Assembly (NCBI GenBank): GCA_965644295.1
Contig: CBFFRP010000285.1
Span: 96,130-160,129, forward strand
Direction: 5' to 3'
From: Paraphysomonas bandaiensis
Lineage: Eukaryota > Chrysophyceae
DNA: 64,000 bases
The position numbers and the translations under genes were made by a program. The notes under the pieces were generated by a model. The model ran no database searches. It saw only the letters and a program-made list of their open reading frames with translations, and was not told the origin of the DNA. Each line of letters starts with the position of its first letter. Positions within the stretch are counted from its first letter, which is position 1. Positions 23,442-35,119 of this stretch are shown in pieces.

Positions 23442-24653
23442 CAGCGTACAGCATAGATATATGTACTATGTATATCACTATACACTTGTGTGGTATACCA
23501 CTCATAGATGGACATAGCGGACCATACAGATATACAGTACACCCTAATGGGTATACGGTCCTCTATACAGCAGCAGTCCACCGCCACTAACCACTCACAA
23601 CTAAAAAGCAGGATATTTTGAGTTTCAGGGTCAAATTTCTGGAGTTTATCAACCACCAATGAAATATTACAATTACAAATGCTTCTAATATGATTGGTTT
23701 TCAAACCATGCAGACAGCCTGACAGCCTGATACTGCTGTTGTATCTAACCTCATGCATATCTATCCACATACTGTACCAGAGATTGCAGAAGTAGCAGTA
23801 GCACATACATTGTTGCATATTGCCGCCAAAGAGAGTTAGACTATTGCAGTATAGGGCGGGATAGTACACCATCACAGCTGCAAGAATTATGTATATAGAT
23901 ATATATGAGATAGATTCCACTTCAATAAAGTACTTCAATAAACCATTTTAAGATAATATTAAAGCACATTGAAGAAATAACATCCTAACATGAAACTAAG
24001 TTTCAAGTCACTACACGCGTTGTTATCACAGATTGAGTGAATGTAAACTCTAGAGTCACATAGTGTTTTCTTCTTTTTCCAGTTTATTACAATACGTCGT
24101 GGTACTCTCAAACTCTAGCAGCCATAATAATACTGTAAGTTAGTGAATAGTCCAGGTCTATCGATGGTGCTATTTAGTCTGTTGTTTGGAGTGCGTTCTG
24201 ACCTTAACAAATAGATATAAGTTATAAGTCATTATGAAAAATAATATCTTCCTTTGCCAACAATTCTGGCGCGAAGCATGAGTTTATTAGACTTAATTTT
24301 CGCCAAATATGCATTTTCCTAAATATATTCAAGTTGAAGGCCTGACTTGCTTATCACTATTACTATAGAATCCTAATGGAGTGGTTGGTACGTGACGTAT
24401 AATTTAAAAGACGTGCTCGCCTCAATTTCCTTGGCAACAATAATGACTCCGCCTATTAACAGATAAAAATAAACTCATACGTGCCTACAATGCTGATTAT
24501 TACAGTGCAGTTGATCTGAATAAGTGCTATCAGAATTCATTATTTCTTAAAAAAATTACGCTACTTGAGTACACAGCAATTATATACACAGCTACTAAGG
24601 CGAATCATTCATTCCCTCTCTCAGATGTGAAAAAAGCACCGGAACAGAACGTA
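23317..24653. other. Intergenic interval, no gene seen
   Basis: Contains a 30-bp CATA run at 23406-23436, TATACAGTACACC near 23530 and TACAGCAGCAGT near 23566 (a variant of the recurring promoter word), upstream of NAA50. The remainder to SEC3 is AT-rich without coding signal. Confidence 0.5.
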
Positions 24654-27600
24654 CTAAGCCGCCTTATCGCATATAGTCTTCACGGTATCCTCATCCACTA
24701 TAAGGTTCAACTGATAACTCATTTTTGCCACTCTGTCAATGACATTAAACATTTTGCAGACTTCAGTTTGAATCAACTTCCACAACCTCGGAACAACATT
24801 CAATCCCTGTATCAATGTCAATGGTACTTGGATAGAAAATACAACACTCATACCGACGCATCCAGAAAGCCGCTAAAATGCTTATCCAGGCGCTTCCTGG
24901 CTACCATAATTGAGGACTCGATCGTTTTCCTGTCCATCTTCGACACGGCGCGGCTAACTTCCTCTCTGAAAAAAAGGTGAGTATAGATCACACTCCAACA
25001 AAGAATACATACCTGCGTATATACAGTCCCATCTCCTCAGTGGTGGCTCTTCGGCCAAGCTCCTTGACCCGGTCCGCTAGGCCAGCGAAAACAGGAAACT
25101 CGTAGGATACCATCCACTCGACGTACCTCCTCTCCGCCTCTGCTTTCTGCTCTGCAGCTTGTTGTGCCACACGCTCCAAGGCCTTCACCTCTCCCCGTAC
25201 AGATAGGCTCTCGACTAAAAACTCAAGGTTGTGAATCATAACTATATTAAAGTACTTTTCATTCTGAGAAGCAACGTCGTGTAACCATGAAAGGAGTTCC
25301 TTTCCTACTTTCGAAAGGATGTCATCGACACACTCAAATCTCTGAAATTACAATCACATGTTACAGATCATTTAAACTTCGACAAAGACGCACCTTATCT
25401 CCTGAAAACTCCTTCATTTGATCAACAAATGCTGGAAATCTTAAGAAAGGCATCAGAACGCTAGTCTTCTTTGGGTCTTCTTTTGACTGCCTGATCCACG
25501 CTATTTGCGCGGTGCAAAACTCCTGTAACCTATCTTGCAGGGTCGCCCTGGCATTGAAAAGAAGAGACTCAATTAAGTCAAAAGATGATTCCTCTGATGA
25601 TGACACAACACTACTATGCTGCTGATGCCTATCCACTAACATCGAAATCGTTACTTGCATGGCCACGACCTCAATACCATCTGCATAGTCATTTCCCGTA
25701 ACCAATTTCATCATCTTGTCCCGAAAATATTCAAATAGTTTAGTAAGGATCATAGATACCTGCCCGTAATCTGAAGCTGCCCTGTCGTTATGAATTGGGA
25801 GTATCACTCTTTGGAGAAATACTTTCTCTTTAGCAACAACATCCTCTGCAATGGTCAACGCTACAGCGAGGACTGTCCAGGGCGAGGCTACTAACACCCC
25901 GCCTGCTCTACACAGCGAGGGGTGCTGGAACCGAAGAGATGGGTTTGTATGCTTCCGCGCTAGAGATCGCGGTGCGGTTCCGAGTGTAAAAACAGGGCCT
26001 TGTCGGTGAGGAATAGAAGCGAAGAGATTTCGAAACATTTCTTTGAATAGGGGGCCGTATAGGTGACTCTCAGTGGATTCCACATAAGTGCTGCGAATGG
26101 TTTCTGCAAGCGAAGGACTCAGCGCTGACAGATGCACCAGGAGCGGAACAAAAGGGGTCACAGAGCTGTGATATGATTGTTGAGCAGCAAGAAGCTGGTT
26201 AGTGGATAGGTCGGAGAAATGTATGTCGTTAGTGTTGACGCCAGCCCCAACCTCGTTTCCCTCACTCGCCACAAGGTAGCGTCCCTGTTGCTCCTTAACG
26301 CTATTTGTCAGAGAGCTGAACGAAAACTTCCTCACTATTACAGTACGGGAACCATGTGCCTGCCCTTTACCCGGAGCTTCAGATAGTGCCCTATGCTGAA
26401 GAATTCCTTTGAAGAGTGTAGAACAAAAATCGAACAGACCATGACAAACGTGTTCTGTGAGCTCTACAAGTTTATGACGCTGATGAGACACCACTGACAT
26501 GCTCTGCAGCTTCTGCCACTGTGCCTTATCAAATGCCGTATTAGTTCCTTTGATTGCCTCAAGCCCATCACGGAGAGACCCAAGGGCAGTCACTAAAGGT
26601 AATAAGATGTCAGCGCTGTCACGGAGGTCTCTACTGTCAGCTAGGGATGCTTGAACCACTGGTCCAGGATCACGTAATAGTTTTTCATGCTCACTCGCCA
26701 GTGCAAGAGGTCCTACTAGAAGGTCAGTAATCATTGTCTTAACTGCAGATAGATTGTGCCAGCTGGTCTCAAGTGCACCGTTCTCAGCCTCGATCTGAAA
26801 GAGTTCTGCTTGCACCCCCGACAGATATCCCACCTGCGCACCCAGCCACTCGTCCACGCACCGTAGCTCCTGGTCCACGCTGTCAAGAACACTAAGCAGC
26901 TCCAAAGTTTCCCTGGCACCTGAAGTTGTACTTCCGTCCTTTGTCACTTCGTCATCCTCCCACTGCAGCAGGAAATCACATATTTCTACGTGCAGGGAGT
27001 CAGCCTCATTCTTTAGTGTGCGCTGCAGGTGCGCAGGATCCGCAGACCCATCTGATCCAACCATGCCCCAATGAAGCTCATCGAAAAGCTTCTCTGCATC
27101 AACTTCCTCCGGAGTGAACGCAAGAACATCATTCTGAGATGTTTGACGATTGATCTCCTCGAGATTATCCTCAAGATACTTCGCCAATGGAGGGTGTTTA
27201 GTTAGCGTATCATTCGTCACAATTGCAGTACCCAAACCCTGAATATCTATAGCTTGAAATTTGGCATCATTGTCACATAAATATTTGCAGACATGAATTA
27301 AAACCCAGACGACCTCATCACGTTCAACACTACTAGCTGCCTTCCATGTATAATCAATCTCAGTTGACCATATGAACGTGTTTAAGTCATTGCCTAACTT
27401 AAGATTTCTAATATCAGACATATTCCATGATTGCTTTATTTCCATATGTTTCCCTCGGTTACTAATAGAGACAATATATGCACTTGCTATCTGAGAGTTG
27501 TAAAATATAAATAAATAGTGATCTGTATGATGTTTCTTTATATGAGTGGATTTCTTACTAACGGGTGTAATTGCCATATAATAAATAATTTCATATGATC

Positions 27601-27781
27601 TCCATATTTTATCTTTTGATAAATCAATCACTTTATCTTGTAATGATTCCATTGTTGTCTTTGTATCATAATCATCATCTGTATAGAGTTTAAGTCGTCG
27701 AGATGTTCCTTTATTAGAGTTCTTAGATAAGATACCAGGATTACGTAGAAATCCATTCTTATCTTTTTTCTTTAATTCCAT
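24654..27781 (-). CDS. SEC3: Exocyst subunit Sec3/EXOC1-like, four exons
   Basis: Exons 27781-25394, 25341-25013, 24965-24854 and 24806-24654 (introns 52, 47 and 47 bp) give 993 residues. Sec3 tethers secretory vesicles to the plasma membrane through PI(4,5)P2. Seen: an N-terminal PH-like segment (YMAITPVSKK, HYLFIFYNSQIASAYIVSIS, WKAASSVERDEVVWVLIHVC); a coiled-coil region (EEINRQTSQNDVLAFTPEEVDAEKLFDEL); and a long helical C-terminus with HNLEFLVESL, ALERVAQQAAEQ, YVEWMVSYEFPVF and EEVSRAVSKMDRKTIESSIM, matching the EXOC1 C-terminal pattern. Length is in the family range. The first about 500 bp is noticeably richer in A/T-ending codons than the rest. Confidence 0.85.
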
Positions 27782-28341
27782 AGTAAAATTATAATGATTT
27801 AATTGGTTCGTATTGATATTACTTCATAACTTCGACTTCAATTGATATATAATATGAAATGATATGCATCTTATGAGTACACTTCATTGTTGCTATGACA
27901 GTTAGGTAGACTACATACTTTGATAGGGTATATGTATAGCAAACTAGTTGCTGTGTATTTTCAGTTTTAGGAACATTCCATATTATTCTTGATGTAAGTG
28001 AATTCAGCACCACACATTTTTTCGAAATTTTTTTCGAAACGAAACGAAAATCAGCGAAGTCGAAGTGACTTCTACTTCCCTCCTATAAATCACATACACA
28101 TTCCTACATATACATACATATATATACCATATGGTGGATATAGTACTTTAGTGTTGTACTACACTGTCTTGAGCTTCCATCTGTCTGTCTCTATACACTC
28201 TACCATACTATGGACTAGAAGGAATAGATAAATTGCACAGTAGAATCATATATATACATATTCATTGTACTCATTAGCATATTCTTATCAAATCCTTCAT
28301 ATAATCATATAGATTGAAAGTTCTTTTCTTCTTGAATATTC
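27782..28341. promoter_or_regulatory. Divergent promoter interval (SEC3 / bZIP)
   Basis: No gene seen. Contains the homopurine/pyrimidine stretch TTTTTTCGAAATTTTTTTCG at about 28017-28036 and a TATA-rich run at 28110-28135. The recurrent TACTGCTGTA word is absent here. Confidence 0.35.
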
Positions 28342-30336
28342 ATGCAAGGAGTTATGGATGACTCTGATATGCTGAATGTATTATCAGGATTATGTAATGA
28401 TGAAGAGAATGGATGTCTATTATCCTCATTACAAGGTAGTTCTATTATCTTATAATCAGTCTATTGTCTTATGTATGTATGTCTGTATGTAGACTATGAT
28501 CAGAGTTATCAAGTTGGTGTATGTTGGCCTGCAGAGCAATTAGGATCATCGTCATTAGATCATACGAATTATAATGACAATATGATACCTTCTGCAGAGA
28601 GCAGTGCACCGGTGGTACAGAGTGTTAGTGGTGGGAGTTGTTCACAAGTATCATTCAATGATACAACGGCAACTGTTGCCACTAAAAAGCGAAAGTGTAC
28701 CGGCACCCCGATGACTGAGTCGCAACTCATTGATGAGGCTACTGACGAAAACTTGCGTCAAATGAATATTGATCCGGATAGCAAGGAGGGGAAGAAACAG
28801 AGACGCAGAATTCGAAACCGCATGTCTGCCCAGATGCATAGAGAACGCAAGAGAGCTTATATCGAGACTCTCGAGGGTGAAGTGCGTCAGAGAGATGCTA
28901 TGATTTCTCAGCTTCATGGACAGCTACAACGAGTCCTCAAGGAAAATGAAATGCTGCGCTATCAAATGGGGCTTACTCTGTCGGCGGCGGAGAATGTACA
29001 GCCTCCTCGTGGAAATGTCGAGGAGCAAACAGGCGGAGTCGCACCAATATCAGCGGATGCCTCCGTCCTTGCAGCACAAGGCCTATGTGCGAACGTATTA
29101 GACCTTCCTTTGCCCGGGGTGAGAAGACTACGTGCTGGCACTGCTGTTACATCCAATGAGGGTAGTGGTAGTGACTCTGAGTGCAGTCTGCCGGACACGA
29201 GTGCCCTCTGGAGAAGTGAGGAATCTGAAAATGATGGGCGTGAGTCTAGTGACTCACCAATGGGCATGACATCACCTTCTCCTACTCTCTCATCTTCCTC
29301 TGCGTCATCAAACCAGTCTAATACCTACTCTCGCAGTCCCACCTTCTCGTTATTCTCCTTGGTGCTGATGCTGGGTATGAGCTTCTTTTCAGGATCATTT
29401 TTCTCGACTCTACCCCCTTCTCCAATCCCCGCGCCCTTGTCCCTTCCTCCCTCGCCACTTTCTGCCACTTTATCCGATGCTCCTGTGGGTGGTCGTGTAC
29501 TTCTCTCTCTCGCGACGGGCCAGGATGACGAAGACAACGATACGGACGCCTGGAGCACTCTTTCAAGTGAAAGTCGTGTTTATTATCCCAGTAAGAACAC
29601 CAAACGGATCCCGGTCACCAACGAGGCGCAGAGTAGTGCTCCTGTAGTGTGGAAACATCAGACGCATATCACCAGCATCTACCCGTCCATTCAGGTAGCA
29701 CCGAAGCTGCGTAATTCTACCACAATGTCTACCGAGTCTGGTAGGAGATATCTGCGTGTTGGAAATGAGACGAGCTTAGAGTCTTCCTCTGTGCCCTCCG
29801 GCCATGACCGGAGCACAAAGGATTTAGCGCTTTACTACGACAATACTTGGCCCGCCCCAGCTGCAGCTACTTCAAAGGTTCTCATCACGCAGGGCAGAGT
29901 TGTACTTGACCCATCTTTAGTGGGACCGAAGGTACTGGAGCCATCGTCTTCTCCTGAATCGTCGCCCAGTGACATCGGTAAAGCAATTATTCCGTCCTCT
30001 TGGGCCCCTCGTTCCCAACAGACTGGATATGATGATTCTTCCCATACATATCGTCGAACAGATTCCAGTCAGCTCCTCACCATGCTGGTACCGGCTACTG
30101 CAGTTCAATGGGGAGGTCTTAGTTGGTCAGAAGACGGGAGTAACAAGGCCGTTATGGAACACCTTCTGAGGAACCTCAACCTAACAGATACGCGCAATGA
30201 AAATGGAGAGTATAGTACTCAAGACATGGAAACAGCTCCGGTAGATATTTCGTCGTTGTGGGTTGAGATCGGATGCAATGTTCTAAAAGCGAGAATTGTT
30301 CAAAACGTTTCTGTGTACGATGGAAGACATTTATAA
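28342..30336 (+). CDS. bZIP transcription factor with a C-terminal hydrophobic (possible membrane) segment
   Basis: Exons 28342-28435 and 28493-30336 (57-bp intron) give 645 residues. The start was chosen because exon 1 (MQGVMDDSDM...) joins DYDQSYQ in frame. The bZIP lies at about residues 128-188: basic region RRRIRNRMSAQMHRERKR with the N-x7-R signature, then a leucine-type zipper. A hydrophobic stretch of about 22 residues at about 315-337 (FSLFSLVLMLGMSFFSGSFF) follows a Ser-rich linker and is followed by Pro-rich sequence. This order recalls ATF6/CREB3-type membrane-tethered factors released by proteolysis. That mechanism is an inference; an RxxL (RVLL) lies shortly after the segment. 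The long tail is Ser-rich and unassigned. Confidence 0.82.
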
Positions 30337-30847
30337 ATCAAATGGTTGGAATTTGAAAACGAAAATCAAAGAGCCGCCGTTGTCTGCGGATACTGTCACC
30401 TTTATATCCGGGAAGTATTCCTATGACCAATGAATAGCAGTTTAGTTTTCTCAGTGATATTACATCAGGTATTGTATTTTTTTCTATTCTTATTTTAATA
30501 TGCTGGGCGCCTGATTAGATTCGAAAATTTAGTGTATAACTCCTACCGTAAAAATTATAACGATGATACTTGTGATATTTCCATTTTCATGTGCAATTAT
30601 TTTATGAAGAATGAACAAAATAGTGTGAGACTGACATGTATCGACAGTTTTCGAAGACGCTGCCACTATATGAATTAATATCCCCATACCTTGATAGTCA
30701 TAGCATATCGTCCATTCAAGTGTTATTCAGTCCATACGGGTCTCATTGAGATAAGAGATATAATAACGAATAAAATATTTAAAAACATATAATTAATTAA
30801 CAGATTATCAAAGAATGGCAATTAGTTCTATTCGTACGACACGAGTT
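30337..30847. other. Intergenic interval between converging genes, no gene seen
   Basis: AT-rich with no supported ORF. It separates the 3' ends of the bZIP (+) and LST8 (-) genes. Confidence 0.6.
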
Positions 30848-31868
30848 TTAGTCTAGATTGCTATCATTCAATGCAACACAAGTAACAGCTAAACTATGGC
30901 CCAAGTAGTTTCTGATCACTTCACCCGAACGCAGATCCCACAGTTTGGCACTCTGGTCCGAGGAGGCAGAAACCATATACGAAGAGTCTGCTGAAAACAC
31001 AGCGTCCCAAACCCATCGCTGGTGATGTGTTAGACACCGTGTCTGCTCCCCCCAAGGCTCTTCCATGCGCCAGAGCTTGATAGTGTGGTCTGCAGAAGTT
31101 GTTGCAAGGGAGGACATATCGGGTGATATTACACACTTCAATATATAGTTATCATGCGCCACAAATTCACTTTCTAGCTGCCACTCATCCTTCTGCATAT
31201 AAATTAAGAAGTACACAGTGCGCAATATGCTTCACGTACATGGTCTTGTCCTGCGGACTTGTACATGTAAACATTGCCCGTATGGGACCCGACAGCAAGC
31301 ATCTTAGCATCCCTGGACTATATGTAGAGATAAGCACATCCTTAAGAAAAATTGCATATCAACTTACCACTGATAAAGTCCTGATAGGAACCTCTGGAAG
31401 AGGATTGTGCTCATACCGGCAAGAACAAGTACGCAAATCCCACACTTTCATACAGCCGCTGTGGTCACCCGTTAACACTGCCGCCTCAGTAGGATGTAGC
31501 GCCCCCGCATTAATAGCACATCGTGTATCAATGTTTACTTGACATGCTGCAGTACGCAGATCCCATACTTTTATCATACCATCCTCAGAGCATGAATAGA
31601 GCCACTTCCCATCCCTTTGAAACCCAAGTTCAGTAACATTTTGTGAATGACTCTCACAATTTAATAATGGATTATCATGATTTGAATTCACATCATATAT
31701 ATGAATATTAGGATTCCCACCAGCTGCTACAAGTACTTTATCTCGAGATATTTGGAGTTTATTAATCTGAGATTCACCAAATCTCAGTGTCTTTGTACAT
31801 ATCCCACTTGTTGCTTCCCAATATCTTATTTTTTGATCAAAACCACCAGTGACAAGAACTACCGCCAT
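30848..31868 (-). CDS. LST8: LST8-like WD40 protein of the TOR complex, three exons
   Basis: Exons 31868-31368, 31317-31240 and 31192-30848 (introns 50 and 47 bp) give 307 residues, the normal LST8 size (about 300-326). LST8 is a seven-bladed propeller that stabilises the TOR kinase domain. Seen: VLVTGGFDQKIRYWEATSGIC, nearly the LST8 first blade; the strongly conserved AGGNPNIHIYDV; DGMIKVWDLR; HSGCMKVWDLR; a middle exon with GSHTGNVYMYK; TTSADHTIKLWRM; VWDAVFSADSSYMVSASSDQSAKLWDLRSG; and a final GHSLAVTCVALNDS. Reading across the splice sites restores the blades without gaps. Confidence 0.95.
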
Positions 31869-33788
31869 GGTTGTGATAGATGTCTGGGATTGTTTGTATT
31901 ATAGTCTAATGATGGTTAGATATATGCATAGTATATGATATATATATGAGTATATACGTATGTACGTCTAGGAGGTGGTACAGCAGTACAGTCAGTGTTG
32001 GATGAGGACTGCAAAAGCAAATTTTGTGTGCAATTTATATTAATATACAGAGTATATATATACATAATACCCATATTTTTCTGAATTCCTCATTTTTTAT
32101 ATATGTGTGTTGTGGAATTTCAGGATTTCCGCATTCCGCATGCAAACCATTATCATCAACAAGTGATGCAGCAGTTTTCATATGCTCATATCTATATATG
32201 GATATGGTGCTATGGTGCAATCATATACGCCGATCCATGTCATATCACAATCTAACTGGTGCCATAACTTTTAAAGGAATATGGTTTATTGAGATTATAT
32301 GCTATGAGTAGATAATGCTTTACATATAGTTTACTTATTAGCTCTCTATGGAAGAGATCTGACTATATGCGTATCATGGATGAGCCCTCTCATTAATCAA
32401 CACGTCCACTATTAAAGTGTCAGAGGGAAACTTTCCCTCGAGATCATATGATTTCATAGCAATTAAATTGCAACCTTATTTCGAGAGTAGTTACCACATG
32501 GAGCTGCCTGTGTGGTGCCCTATTGTGCGTTGTTGAGTGGGAAGACACAACTCTAGCACACGGGTATTTTTTGTGAGTGCATCTTTATCGATTCCGACAG
32601 GGCTTTTCTATAGGTTGTCCAATAAGTGGGCTTGTCGGTTGACCTGACGGCTCTTATGTCGAGCTGGCCTAACTGCACAGTGCCTCTAATAACGGCATAA
32701 GTGTAATAGATTGTTTTTCATATGATGGTGGCACTTAAATTTCTTGTGAGTTGACGTTTCTATTATTGGATACCTTTGTATGTTTTGTGCCGACGTAGTG
32801 ACGGTGAATTATGCCTACCGCTTTTAATGTACATAGTGTGGTGGTGTTATTTTGCGTTGTATGTTATGCACTGCCACTTTGTATATGCCATAATGTAGAC
32901 TTTTTAATATGATTCCAACTGTATAAATGTATATATAATAGTTGGGATTATTTTACGAGTTCTGGCTAAAGCCTATTCAGATTTGACTTATGTTGGAGTA
33001 TTTAGTATACACAGTAGATAGCAATTTATAGCTAATTGACTATAAAAAAATATTTAGTCTTTCTGTGGAATCACCCCATCGGCTTTACCAATAATTGTCG
33101 ATATGGTAAATCTTTCTGCTCGATCTACTGCAGTTAGCTACTGCGGCAAGAAAGATCCACTGACGACATATTATATTCCAATAGCATTACCATTCTTCGA
33201 CAAGTGATGCCAAATGAGCCCACATAGTTTGTCTAGAGCGATGAAAAATTATACTTTCTAGAGATAGATCAATGACCGCGCTTGCGTTGGTAAAAACACA
33301 CTTCGTTCTGTTTCACGATCACTAAGAGTTGCATTTCATATTTGCAAGCGATTAATATTCTTGTTTTTTGTAAACAAGCAAGCACTTTACCCATCAGGTA
33401 ATCGGCTAAATATAATACCGGTTTAGTGGGAACTTTGCGTTCGGATATCTAGATGTCCGCACCAATTATTTTTTATTATTTCTGCTATCTATACTGGATA
33501 TGTTATTATAGTGACAGACAGTAATTTGAATTGCATATACCTATGTGGCGACATGTATATAATTTATATGTGATATTTAATCATTTTCGACGTGGTGACA
33601 GTAATTTGAATTTCATATACCTATACGATGACGTGTTTAAGTAGTATCAATGTATTACTTTCAAACTTCAATATACTGACAGAAGTGTAGGGTAAATGCG
33701 TTTTCAAAACATATAATTTCGTAATATGGCAGCGTCCAGTGCTCTCACTCAATTGCACATTTCATACTGCACGATCAAGTACATTAGC
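31869..33788. other. Long intergenic interval (1.9 kb) with promoter word and a short repeat
   Basis: No gene recognised. TACAGCAGTA at 31979-31988 lies 111 bp upstream of LST8. An imperfect direct repeat lies at about 33511-33556 and 33594-33636, with a core ACAGTAATTTGAATTGCATA versus ACAGTAATTTGAATTTCATA followed by TACCTAT. The rest is AT-rich with no visible RNA gene. Confidence 0.45.
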
Positions 33789-34574
33789 TTAAAGGTTATA
33801 TGTAATTTCCTTCAAGCTTAGAAATTCTCCGATTATCTTACCACTGGCTTGTCTATAGCCGTAAAACTCTCCTTGATTTTCGAACTCATGTCGCAACTCT
33901 TGCAACTGGAACACCAGATGTTTGGAAATTTCAGACCGCGTCAGAAGCAACTCCTGCTCACTTTTCTGCTTCTTTTTTGAGTGCATATATAGAGAATCCT
34001 CAGGTATATTCATGAGCCTTTTCTTAGTACGAACCTCAATCCCAATCGTCTCAGCAGGCGGGATACCATATTGGTCAGGAATGTAGGCTTCCAATATAAA
34101 CTTCTGATTTCGATGTTTCTGAGATATACTTGTGAAGCGTATTTTAAAGTATGCAGCACCAAATGCATCAATGGTATTTTTGGAAGTCTGGTCTACTTCA
34201 ATTATGTCTAAGTGTTCTCCACTTTCGTCCTTACAGCGGACCTGAACTTCGATCTAGATACTCAGGTCAGAGGTGTATATACCGCTATGATATATTGTGC
34301 TCACCTCAGGCCCAGCTTCATCTAAATGGATCATATTATCGTAATCATCCCTAAGAACGACATAGAACCTCACACCCGTGTCCTTTCCACCTACATCTTT
34401 GTACAACGTGTCTCCTGTATCGTCAATTGCTTGATTTGCAGGTATGGAGTGATGGATGGTAAAACGAGCAATACAAAGTTTCATTAATCTCTTTTGGTAT
34501 CTTATAAACCACACTAAGTCAATATAGAGATAGGTACAGTGGTTGTATGATGATAACAAAGAAGCACGCACCAC
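33789..34574 (-). CDS. Unrecognised protein with a beta-sandwich-like segment and basic nuclear-type signal
   Basis: At least two exons, 34574-34305 and 34253-33789 (intron 51 bp), give 244 residues if the first Met is right. The start is uncertain: MKLCIARF further in looks better, or an upstream exon exists. I do not recognise the family. Seen: alternating hydrophobic strands (KLCIARFTIHH, VRFYVVLRDDYDN, IEVQVRCKDESGEH); a motif AAYFKIRFTSISQKHRNQKF that vaguely recalls Rel/IPT-type folds; the basic RTKKRLM and SKKKQKS, possible nuclear signals; and an amphipathic helix HLVFQLQELRHEFENQ near the end. Function unknown. Confidence 0.55.
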
Positions 34575-35119
34575 TAGTAGTATTCTTCAATTGGGTGTGG
34601 ATATCCGGAAATGTCCGTAGAATTTCTACGTGATAAGAATTCCAAGAACAGTGTACGAGTATATCAGGTATATGTACTCGTATATAATAGTATGGTACGT
34701 AATATCCAGAAGTACGTATTTCTCTCCACTGTATATATACATGTACATGTACACATCTACAGTATGCTGTGAATACAGAATATCGAGGTATTCAGATATA
34801 TGCTATCAAAATCCCCACTATTCCTTACTCAGATTATCACCTCGAAATTTGAATATTTGTCCCACAACTCCAATATATACATATTGACTCTCTCCATATG
34901 TACCGCACACAGGCACATACTGCTGTATGTACAAGTAGATAAAGTCTCTCTCCCTCACTTCACACTTCACATATATATACATATATCTTCATACTATATA
35001 AGCTGCATATAATATCACTACCAACACCCCATAAACCCCCCCCTATATATATATATATATATCACTGTACAGTACACATACCTCATTCATATCCATACTT
35101 ACATAACTACATCACAACA
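34575..35119. promoter_or_regulatory. Divergent promoter interval (unknown protein / kinesin)
   Basis: No gene seen. TACTGCTGTA at 34918-34927 lies 193 bp before the kinesin start, with CTGTACAGTACAC at about 35066 and (TA)n at 35045-35060. Confidence 0.4.

Noticed and set aside
23399-23938. 179-codon minus-strand frame upstream of NAA50
   Set aside because: Low-complexity TATA/CATA-rich sequence translated as Y/I/C-rich peptide without domain pattern.
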